From Actinomycetes bacterium (lineage in GTDB: Bacteria; Actinomycetota; Actinomycetes; Actinomycetales; Cellulomonadaceae), in contig JAEZBT010000120.1 of assembly GCA_023426865.1 (NCBI GenBank), forward strand, positions 1 to 11,710: a stretch of DNA of 11,710 nt. Direction: 5' to 3'. The first letter of the stretch is position 1. Every line of letters begins with the position of its first letter. Below, in pieces: positions 1-5,991 of the stretch. The notes beneath the pieces were generated by a model. It searched no databases, was not told the DNA's origin, and saw only the letters and a program-made list of their open reading frames with translations. The position numbers and the translations under genes were made by a program.

Positions 1-29
1 CCACCGAGATCGCCTTGGGTGGCCCCCGC

Positions 30-101
30 CCCGGGCGCGCCGCCTCACCCCGCCGCGCCCGGGACCGGCTCCGGCCGGTCCCATCGGTCCTGTCGGTCCT
101 G
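30..101 (+). promoter_or_regulatory. Nested inverted repeats and tandem 9-mer in the leader of the first permease gene
   Basis: Bases 30-39 (cccgggcgcg) are perfectly complementary to 54-63, with a 14-base loop. Bases 61-68 (gggaccgg) are perfectly complementary to 75-82, with a 6-base loop. The two hairpins share bases 61-63, so they cannot both form fully. The 9-mer tcggtcctg follows twice in tandem (84-92, 93-101), so GGTCC recurs at 77, 86 and 95, and each copy could pair with GGACC at 62-66. There is no T-tract. In sugar ABC operons, hairpins between the binding-protein and permease genes often stabilise the upstream message or reduce read-through. That role is inferred here, because the upstream gene lies outside the window. 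No stop codon occurs in any forward frame of bases 1-129, so the end of the preceding gene is not visible. Confidence 0.4.
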
Positions 102-129
102 TCCGCGACACCCTGGAGGCGAGTCGACC

Positions 130-1119
130 GTGTCATCCCAGACCGCACCGGCGCCGGAGGCCGCCCGGTCGGCGTCCTCCGCACGCCCGGCGCGTGAGCG
201 GCGCACCGGGCGCTCCGGCCGCGCCGGGCGTCCGCCCGCGGTGAGCCTCGAGCGCCGGCGCAGCCTCACGGGGTGGGGCTTCCTCATCCCCGCGTCGCTG
301 CTGATCCTGGGCCTGAACTTCGTGCCCATGATCCAGGCGTTCGTCCTGTCGCTGCAGACGGGCCCGGGCACCCGCCTCGAGATGGCCGAGCCGCTGTGGT
401 CGAACTACGCCCGGCTGCTCGACGACGAGAACGTCCGCCTGACGCTCTGGACGACGGTGATCTACCTCGTCGTCCAGGTCCCGATCATGCTGATCCTCGC
501 GCTGATCCTGGCGAACCTGCTCAACGACCGGAACCTGCGGTTCAAAGGGCTCTGGCGGACGGCGATCTTCCTGCCGAGCGCGGTCGGGCTGGTCTCGTAC
601 GCGCTGGTCTTCAGGACCATGTTCGCCACGGACGGCCTGGTCAACGACGTGCTCGTGGGCGTCGGGGTCCTCGACGGGCCGGTCAACTGGCTCGGCCAGA
701 CCGGCACCGCGCGCATGGTGATCATCCTCGGCCTGCTGTGGCGCTGGACCGGCTACAACATGATCTTCTACCTGGCCGCGCTGCAGAACATCGACCGTTC
801 GACGCTCGAGGCCGCCCGGGTGGACGGCGCGGGCGCCTTCAAGACCTTCTGGTACGTCACGGTCCCCCAGCTGCGGCCGATGATCCTGCTGACGGCGATC
901 ATGTCGACGAACGGGACGCTCCAGCTGTTCGACGAGTCGTTCAACCTCACCGCGGGCGGGCCGGCGAACACGTCGATGACCATCTCCCACTACCTGTACA
1001 TGGTCTCGTTCCGGAACAGCCCCAACTTCGGGTACGCGGCGGCGATCTCGTACGTGATCCTGATCATCGTGGCCGCGCTCGCCGCGGTCCAGCTGAAGGT
1101 GGGTGACAAGCGTGACTAG
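130..1119 (+). CDS. Carbohydrate ABC transporter permease, MalF/UgpA type
   Basis: This is an inner-membrane subunit of a binding-protein-dependent sugar importer (CUT1-like family), 329 residues. I chose the GTG at 130 because GGAGG lies at 115-119, 10 bases upstream, although the frame is open to the window start. A basic, Ala/Pro/Arg-rich cytoplasmic tail (about residues 1-45) precedes the first membrane segment (about 50-72, FLIPASLLILGLNFVPM). Several further hydrophobic segments follow. The cytoplasmic EAA loop that docks on the ATPase is clear: E227-A-A-R-V-D-G-A, followed by the family's F..V..P.L.P spacing. The C-terminal part has the usual FNLTAGGPANTS segment of MalF-like sugar permeases. 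It overlaps the second permease and is followed by a beta-galactosidase, suggesting a galactoside substrate (inference). No ATPase or binding-protein gene is in the window. Confidence 0.93.
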   Translation: MSSQTAPAPEAARSASSARPARERRTGRSGRAGRPPAVSLERRRSLTGWGFLIPASLLILGLNFVPMIQAFVLSLQTGPGTRLEMAEPLWSNYARLLDDENVRLTLWTTVIYLVVQVPIMLILALILANLLNDRNLRFKGLWRTAIFLPSAVGLVSYALVFRTMFATDGLVNDVLVGVGVLDGPVNWLGQTGTARMVIILGLLWRWTGYNMIFYLAALQNIDRSTLEAARVDGAGAFKTFWYVTVPQLRPMILLTAIMSTNGTLQLFDESFNLTAGGPANTSMTISHYLYMVSFRNSPNFGYAAAISYVILIIVAALAAVQLKVGDKRD

Positions 1120-1921
1120 GTCCTGGCGCCGGGTCCCGGGCTACGTGTTCCTGTCGCTGGCCGCACTGGCGTCGGTGTTCCCGCTGTACTTCATGGTGGT
1201 GTCCGCGACGAACACCAGCCAGGACGTCCTCGCCTCGCGGATGGTCCCCGGCACGCACCTGCTGGAGAACTTCGACGCCCTCGCGAGCAGCCAGCCGCTC
1301 GGCACGGCGCTCTGGTACTCGGCGCTCATCGCCGTCGGGACGACCGTCCTCGCGCTGGCCATCACGTCGGTCGCCGGCTACGGGTTCGAGGTCTTCCACA
1401 CGAGGGCCAAGGACCGGCTGATGGGCTTCCTGCTGCTGGCGATCATGATCCCGTTCGCGGCGACGATGATCCCCCTGTTCCGGATGTTCGCCGACGTCGG
1501 CCTCGTGAACTCGTGGATCGCGGTCGTGCTGCCCGCGATCTCGACGCCGTTCCTCATCCTGCTGTTCCGCCAGGCGTCGCGGTCGTTCCCGCACGACATC
1601 GTCGAGGCGGCGCGCCTCGACGGGCTCCGCGAGCTCGCGATCTTCGCGCGCATCTACGTGCCGACGATGCGGTCCACCGTCGCGGCCGCGGCCGTCATCA
1701 CCTTCATGACCTCGTGGAACAACTTCCTGTGGCCCAAGGTGATCCTCGTCGACAACGCCGTGCAGACCATGCCCATGCTCCTGTCGAACCTCCGTGCCGG
1801 ATACGTCACCGACTACGGGGTGCTGATGCTCGCCGTCCTGATCGCCTCGCTCCCCGCGATGGGGATCTTCCTGGTCCTGCAGCGCAGCTTCGCCGAGGGC
1901 ATCACCGGAGCCATCAAGTGA
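1112..1921 (+). CDS. Carbohydrate ABC transporter permease, MalG/UgpE type
   Basis: This is the partner permease that forms the heterodimeric channel with the preceding gene product, 269 residues from this start. A GTG at 1103 in the same frame would add three residues. I prefer 1112 because AAGGTGG at 1096-1102 is a near-consensus ribosome site nine bases upstream, against almost no spacing for 1103. The start overlaps the previous stop by eight bases, so translation is probably coupled. The first segment (YVFLSLAALASVFPLYFMVV) is the typical MalG N-terminal helix. The EAA loop is E165-A-A-R-L-D-G-L, followed by IYVPTMRSTVAAAAVITF and SWNNFLWP, all hallmarks of MalG-like subunits. The protein ends in GITGAIK, matching the GAVKG-like C-terminus common in this family. 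The beta-galactosidase gene starts 29 bases after the stop. Confidence 0.93.
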   Translation: MTRSWRRVPGYVFLSLAALASVFPLYFMVVSATNTSQDVLASRMVPGTHLLENFDALASSQPLGTALWYSALIAVGTTVLALAITSVAGYGFEVFHTRAKDRLMGFLLLAIMIPFAATMIPLFRMFADVGLVNSWIAVVLPAISTPFLILLFRQASRSFPHDIVEAARLDGLRELAIFARIYVPTMRSTVAAAAVITFMTSWNNFLWPKVILVDNAVQTMPMLLSNLRAGYVTDYGVLMLAVLIASLPAMGIFLVLQRSFAEGITGAIK

Positions 1922-1950
1922 GCCCGCACCCCGACGGAGAGAGCCAGCAC

Positions 1951-4900
1951 GTGACATTCGACATCGCCCGGGTCGCCGACCCGGAGTACTTCGCGGAGAA
2001 CCGGCTGCCGGCGCGCTCCGACCACCGCTGGTTCCGCACGCGCGCCGAGGCCGCGACCGGTGTCAGCGGCTTCGAGCAACCCCTGAACGGGCTGTGGAAG
2101 TTCCACTACGCAAAGAACCAGGCGGCGGTGGTGCCGGGCTTCGAGCAGCCCGGCTTCGACTGGTCCGCCTGGGACGACATCCCCGTGCCCGGGCACATCC
2201 AGCTGCACGGCTACGACCGTCCGCAGTACACGAATGTCCAGTACCCGTGGGACGGCCACGAGGCCGTCGTGCCGGGGCAGGTGCCGACGCACTACAACCC
2301 GGTGGCGAGCTACGTCACGACGTTCACCCTGGACCGGCCGCTGGACGACGGCGAGCGCCTCAGCGTGTGCTTCCACGGTGCGGAGAGCTGCGTCGCCGTC
2401 TGGCTGAACGGCGTCTACGTCGGCTACGCCGCGGACTCCTTCACGCCGTCGGAGTTCGACCTCACGGACGCGCTGCGCGACGGCGAGAACGTGCTCGCGG
2501 CGCAGGTGGTGAAGTGGACGTCCGGCTCGTGGATCGAGGACCAGGACTTCTACCGGTTCTCCGGCATCTTCCGCGACGTGGTGCTGTACCGGCGGCCGCG
2601 GGTGCACCTCGAGGACCTGCGGGTGACCTGTGCGGTTGCGGGCGACCTGGCGAGCGCGACCGTCGCGGTACGGGCCGCCGTCGTCGGCGAGGGCGCGGTC
2701 CGGGCGACGCTCGTGGGGCACGGCGAGCTGACGGCGGACGACGCTGGCGACCTCACCATCTCCCTCGACCGACCGCACCTGTGGAGCGCGGAGGACCCGT
2801 ACCTGCACCGCCTCGAGCTCGAGGTGCTGGACGCCGACGGCGTGGCGACCGAGGTCGTCGTGCAGCCGGTCGGGGTGCGGCGGTTCGGCATCGAGGACGG
2901 GCTGCTGAGGATCAACGGCGAGCGCGTCGTCTTCAACGGCGTGAACCGGCACGAGTTCGGGCTGAACGGCCGGTTCATGACGCGGGAGGAGACCGAGGCG
3001 GACGTCCGGATCATGAAGGCGGCCGGCATCAACGCCGTCCGGACCAGCCACTACCCGAACACCACCTGCTTCTACGAGCTGTGCGACGAGTACGGGCTCT
3101 ACGTCATCGACGAGATGAACCTCGAGTCGCACGGCTGGTGGGACCGGGTGGCGCTCGGCGAGATCCCCGTCGAGGAGGCCCTGCCCGGCGACCGGCCGGA
3201 GTGGCTGCCCGTGCTCCTCGACCGCGCCGCCGCCATGGTGAACCGCGACCGCAACCACCCGAGCGTCGTGATGTGGTCGTGCGGCAACGAGTCGTTCGGC
3301 GGGAAGAACATCCTGGCGGTCGCGAACTGGTTCCGGGAGGTCGACGACCGGCCCGTGCACTACGAGGGCGTGCACTGGGACCCGCGCTACCCGGAGACCT
3401 CCGACGTCGTCAGCCAGATGTACACGCCGGCCGCCGAGGTCGAGGAGTTCCTGCGGAGCCACCGCGACAAGCCGTTCATCCTCTGCGAGTACGCGCACGC
3501 GATGGGCAACTCGTTCGGTGCCGTGGACAAGTACGTCGAGCTCGCGGACCGCGAGCCGCTGTACCAGGGCGGCTTCATCTGGGACTTCGCCGACCAGGCG
3601 GTCCGCCTCACCGACGCGTGGGGGCGCGAGTACTTCGGGTACGGCGGGGACTGCGGGGACGCGCCCAACGACCGCGAGTTCAGCGCCAACGGCATCGTCT
3701 TCGCCGACCGGACGCCGACGCCGAAGCTCCAGGAGGTCAGGTACCTCTACCAGCCCTTCCGGATCGCGGTGAGCCACGACCAGGTCGAGATCGCCAGCCG
3801 CCGGCTGTTCGTCGGCACCGACGACCTCGACTGCGTCGTCACCCTGCGCCGGGAGGGCACGGTGCTCGCGGAGAAGCGGGTCGCGATCGACGTCCCGCCC
3901 GGCCAGGCCCGCACGTACCCGCTGCCCGTGAGCGTCCCCCGCACCCCGGGCGAGTACGCGATCGACGTCTCCCTGCGGCTGCGCGACGTCGCCCGCTGGG
4001 CCCCCGCCGGCCACGAGGTCGCTTGGGAGCAGCAGGTCATCATGGTGCCGGCAGCCCCCCGCGCGTCGGCGGCACCCGCCCGGGCCCGTGCGGACGCGCC
4101 CACCCTGGTCGAGGGCATCCACAACATCGGGGTGCGTGGCCGTCACTTCACGGCCCTGTTCTCCCGCACGGCCGGTGGGCTGGTCTCCTACCGCTACGGC
4201 CGCACGTCCGACGGCGGCCGGGAGCTGCTCCGCGGCATCCCGCACCCGAGCTTCTGGCACGCGCCGACGTCGAACGAGCGAGGCTGGGACATGCCGTTCC
4301 GCGACGGGCAGTGGCAGCTCGCGAGCCGGTACCGCGAGCCGTCGGCGGGCCGGGAGCGTCCGACCGTCGTCGCGGGCCCGGACCACGTCGAGGTGCGCTA
4401 CGGCTACCGGTTGCCGACGACGCCGACCAGCGAGTGCGAGGTCGGATACCGGGTCTTCGGCAGCGGCCGGGTCGAGGTGGTGCTGTCCCTGCGCCCGGGT
4501 GCCGGCCTGCCGGACCTGCCCGAGCTCGGCATGCTCTTCACCGCGGACGCCGCGCTGCGGCACCTGCGCTGGTACGGCGAGGGTCCCGAGGAGTGCTACG
4601 TCGATCGTCGTCTCGGCGCGCGGCTCGGCGTGTACTCCGCTGACGTCGCCACGCAGCTCACGCCGTACGTGCGACCGCAGGAGGCGGGCAGCCATACGGG
4701 CGTGCGCTGGGCGACGGTGACCGACGACCGCGGCGCGGGCCTGCGCTTCGAGTGCGCCACCGGCGGCATGGAGTTCTCGGCCCTGCCGTGGACGCCGTTC
4801 GAGATCGAGAACGCCCGGCACCCGAACGAGCTGCCGCCGATCCTCCACACTGTCCTGCGGCCGGCCCTGATGCGCCGCGGCGTCGGCGGCGACGACTCGT

Positions 4901-4980
4901 GGGGCGCGCCGACGCACCCGGAGTTCCTGCTGCCGCAGGGCGACTTGACCTTCGAGTTCGCGTTCTCCGGCGTGCGCTGA
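1951..4980 (+). CDS. lacZ: Beta-galactosidase, GH2 family, LacZ type
   Basis: This enzyme hydrolyses terminal beta-galactosides in the cytoplasm; no signal peptide is visible. It has 1009 residues, close to E. coli LacZ. The GTG at 1951 follows GGAGAGAG (1936-1943) at 7-base spacing. Domains in order are a jelly-roll sugar-binding domain (about 20-210), an Ig-like domain (to about 310), a TIM barrel (about 311-590), a second Ig-like domain (about 592-690), an Ala/Pro linker (about 700-720) and the beta-sandwich 'small chain' domain (about 727-1005). The acid/base is E447 (CGNES) and the nucleophile E513 (ILCEYAHAMGNS). NLESHG (E392, H394) matches the LacZ magnesium-site region. D199 (EDQD) and W984 (DDSW) match E. 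coli D201 and W999. Co-transcription with the permeases implies it acts on imported sugar. The natural substrate could be lactose, plant galactan fragments or another galactoside; the sequence does not decide. Confidence 0.95.
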   Translation: MTFDIARVADPEYFAENRLPARSDHRWFRTRAEAATGVSGFEQPLNGLWKFHYAKNQAAVVPGFEQPGFDWSAWDDIPVPGHIQLHGYDRPQYTNVQYPWDGHEAVVPGQVPTHYNPVASYVTTFTLDRPLDDGERLSVCFHGAESCVAVWLNGVYVGYAADSFTPSEFDLTDALRDGENVLAAQVVKWTSGSWIEDQDFYRFSGIFRDVVLYRRPRVHLEDLRVTCAVAGDLASATVAVRAAVVGEGAVRATLVGHGELTADDAGDLTISLDRPHLWSAEDPYLHRLELEVLDADGVATEVVVQPVGVRRFGIEDGLLRINGERVVFNGVNRHEFGLNGRFMTREETEADVRIMKAAGINAVRTSHYPNTTCFYELCDEYGLYVIDEMNLESHGWWDRVALGEIPVEEALPGDRPEWLPVLLDRAAAMVNRDRNHPSVVMWSCGNESFGGKNILAVANWFREVDDRPVHYEGVHWDPRYPETSDVVSQMYTPAAEVEEFLRSHRDKPFILCEYAHAMGNSFGAVDKYVELADREPLYQGGFIWDFADQAVRLTDAWGREYFGYGGDCGDAPNDREFSANGIVFADRTPTPKLQEVRYLYQPFRIAVSHDQVEIASRRLFVGTDDLDCVVTLRREGTVLAEKRVAIDVPPGQARTYPLPVSVPRTPGEYAIDVSLRLRDVARWAPAGHEVAWEQQVIMVPAAPRASAAPARARADAPTLVEGIHNIGVRGRHFTALFSRTAGGLVSYRYGRTSDGGRELLRGIPHPSFWHAPTSNERGWDMPFRDGQWQLASRYREPSAGRERPTVVAGPDHVEVRYGYRLPTTPTSECEVGYRVFGSGRVEVVLSLRPGAGLPDLPELGMLFTADAALRHLRWYGEGPEECYVDRRLGARLGVYSADVATQLTPYVRPQEAGSHTGVRWATVTDDRGAGLRFECATGGMEFSALPWTPFEIENARHPNELPPILHTVLRPALMRRGVGGDDSWGAPTHPEFLLPQGDLTFEFAFSGVR

Positions 4981-5012
4981 TCCGGACTCGAGATGCGCGC
5001 GGCATGAGACCG

Positions 5013-5045
5013 GGGCAGGGTCGAGACGAGGTCCGTCCCATGCCC
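5013..5045 (+). terminator. Possible terminator hairpin after the beta-galactosidase gene
   Basis: In the 119-base gap after the beta-galactosidase stop, gggca-ggg (5013-5020) can pair with ccc-a-tgccc (5037-5045). This gives an 8-base-pair stem with one bulged A and a 16-base loop. There is no T-tract. An alternative partner for 5014-5020 is ccctgcc at 5067-5073 (7 perfect pairs), which would put a larger structure just upstream of the next ribosome site. GC-rich sequence forms such pairings easily, so this is only a candidate end for the sugar operon. Confidence 0.25.
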
Positions 5046-5099
5046 GTGGTCGCGCCCGAGCACCGGCCCTGCCGCGGGCACCGACATGAGGAGGCGCAC

Positions 5100-5465
5100 G
5101 TGACCGAGTCCAGGGCTTCTGACACACCGATCACGCGGGTGGCCGAGGGGATGACCGTGCTCGACGTCGACGGCGGGAAGGTCGGCACGGTGGAGGAGGT
5201 CCGCCTGGGCGATCCTGCAGCCGTCACGTCCGACGCCGACCAGGCGGACCCCACCGGGGTCCACTTCCCACCGCTGATGGACGCGTTCGCCGCCGACAGC
5301 GACCTCGACCCGCAGTCCCGGGAGCGGCTCGCCCGCGTCGGCTACCTGCGTGTCGACGCCAGGGGCCTGTTCTCCGGCCACCGCTACGTCGAGGCCGGCC
5401 AGATCGCCGAGGTCTCGGGCGACCGGGTCCTGCTCTCCGTGCCGGCCGATCAGCTCCTCGGCTGA
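5100..5465 (+). CDS. Small PRC-barrel-like protein
   Basis: This is a soluble protein of 121 residues. The GTG at 5100 is well supported: GAGGAGG lies at 5088-5094, five bases upstream, and the nearby ATG at 5086 hits a stop after five codons. Residues 17-38 read G-M-T-V-L-D-V-D-G-G-K-V-G-T-V-E-E-V-R-L-G-D, the classic first strands of a PRC-barrel domain (named after the H subunit of the photosynthetic reaction centre). Residues about 84-121 (ending VLLSVPADQLLG) give the closing strands, similar to the DUF2171/YsxB-like barrels seen in actinobacteria and Deinococcus. Between them is an acidic, probably helical insertion (SDLDPQSRERLARVG). PRC-barrel domains are adaptors that bind proteins or RNA; the partner here is unknown. 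It does not look functionally tied to the sugar operon and probably has its own transcript. Confidence 0.75.
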   Translation: MTESRASDTPITRVAEGMTVLDVDGGKVGTVEEVRLGDPAAVTSDADQADPTGVHFPPLMDAFAADSDLDPQSRERLARVGYLRVDARGLFSGHRYVEAGQIAEVSGDRVLLSVPADQLLG

Positions 5466-5471
5466 TCCAGC

Positions 5472-5508
5472 CCGCCACAGGAACGATCATGTGCAGGTCC
5501 GGTGGCGG
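5472..5508 (+). terminator. Terminator-like hairpin after the PRC-barrel gene
   Basis: Six bases after the stop codon, ccgccac (5472-5478) is perfectly complementary to gtggcgg (5502-5508). After one mismatch, gga (5480-5482) pairs with tcc (5498-5500). The stem is followed by tcgcgtgatc with no T run. Many actinobacterial intrinsic terminators lack a U-tract, so it may end the PRC-barrel transcript, but activity cannot be judged from sequence alone. Confidence 0.35.
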
Positions 5509-5545
5509 TCGCGTGATCGACGTCCTCCGCGTGCGCCCGCGTCGC

Positions 5546-5551
5546 TAACGT
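5546..5551 (+). promoter_or_regulatory. Candidate -10 element for the lipoprotein gene
   Basis: TAACGT fits the actinobacterial TANNNT -10 pattern and sits in one of the few AT-containing spots of the gap. It would place the start of transcription near 5558, about 33 bases before the ATG. That leaves room for the GGAGG ribosome site at 5579-5583. No convincing -35 element is visible at 16-19 bases upstream. Confidence 0.3.
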
Positions 5552-5590
5552 CGAGGCGTCCGGGCAAGGCGTCGCGACGGAGGTGCGCAG

Positions 5591-5917
5591 ATGGCGACGG
5601 CGAGGGGTCGGCGGGTGACGGGCGTGATCGTCGTCGGGATCGCGGTGGGGGCCCTCGCCGCGTGCAGCGACCAGGGGGACCTGAGCTTCGTCAACGAAGG
5701 GCCCGACGACGTCGTCGTCACGGTCGACGGCGAGGAGTCCGAGGTCGGCTCCGACGGCGGCATGGTCATCCTCGACTACGGGTGCACCGACGGCGACGTC
5801 ACGGTGGCGTTCCCCTCCGGCGAGGTGGTGGTGGTCCCCGGCCCGGTCTGCCCCGACCAGGAGATCGTCATCGGTGACGGCCGCGCCGACCTCCGCCCGG
5901 TCCCCGACAGGGGCTGA
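5591..5917 (+). CDS. Small secreted lipoprotein of unknown function
   Basis: The protein has 108 residues. The ATG at 5591 is set by GGAGG at 5579-5583, seven bases upstream. The N-terminus is a textbook lipoprotein signal: basic n-region (R5, R7, R8), hydrophobic core (VIVVGIAVGA) and lipobox L22-A-A-C25. It should therefore be lipidated on C25 and anchored on the outside of the membrane. The mature part is only 84 residues, acidic, and alternates short beta strands with turns (FVNEGPDDVVVTVDG, then VTVAFPSGEVVVVPGP), suggesting a small all-beta domain. Two cysteines, C65 and C87, could form a disulfide outside the cell. I do not recognise a named family. It stands alone between terminator-like hairpins and has no clear link to either neighbour. 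A ligand-free adaptor or an envelope-stress protein are possibilities, but no function is assigned. Confidence 0.8.
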   Translation: MATARGRRVTGVIVVGIAVGALAACSDQGDLSFVNEGPDDVVVTVDGEESEVGSDGGMVILDYGCTDGDVTVAFPSGEVVVVPGPVCPDQEIVIGDGRADLRPVPDRG

Positions 5918-5929
5918 CCGGGCGGCACC

Positions 5930-5944
5930 CCGACGAGCCGTCGG
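5930..5944 (+). terminator. Short hairpin after the lipoprotein gene
   Basis: ccgacg (5930-5935) and cgtcgg (5939-5944) form a perfect 6-base-pair stem with a three-base loop, 12 bases after the lipoprotein stop. It is directly followed by the 8-base palindrome atgatcat (5945-5952). No T-tract is present. It may be a weak terminator, or an operator-like element upstream of the MFS promoter. Confidence 0.3.
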
Positions 5945-5979
5945 ATGATCATGGACGCGATCCGGCCCCCGACTCCGCT

Positions 5980-5985
5980 TAACCT
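5980..5985 (+). promoter_or_regulatory. -10 element of a probable leaderless promoter for the MFS gene
   Basis: TAACCT fits TANNNT. Its last base is six bases before the GTG at 5992, the spacing expected if transcription starts on the first base of the start codon. The bases between are ctctcc, with no purine-rich ribosome site anywhere in the preceding 20 bases. Together these suggest a leaderless message, which is common in actinobacteria. No good -35 hexamer is visible. Confidence 0.5.
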
Positions 5986-5991
5986 CTCTCC

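Noticed and set aside
3..197. Frame 3 open from the window start to TGA at 195, possibly the tail of an upstream binding protein
   Set aside because: The translation is Arg/Pro-rich and unlike a solute-binding protein C-terminus, and it would overlap the permease start by 68 bases.
4752..5099. Upstream in-frame extension of the PRC-barrel gene into the beta-galactosidase gene
   Set aside because: A strong ribosome site (GAGGAGG) marks the start at 5100, and the upstream translation is Arg/Pro-rich shadow sequence.
1813..5127. Very long open minus-strand frame antisense to the beta-galactosidase gene
   Set aside because: High GC suppresses stop codons in this frame. The translation is low-complexity (V, R, H, E, D, P-rich) with no recognisable motif, and the plus strand has an unmistakable enzyme.
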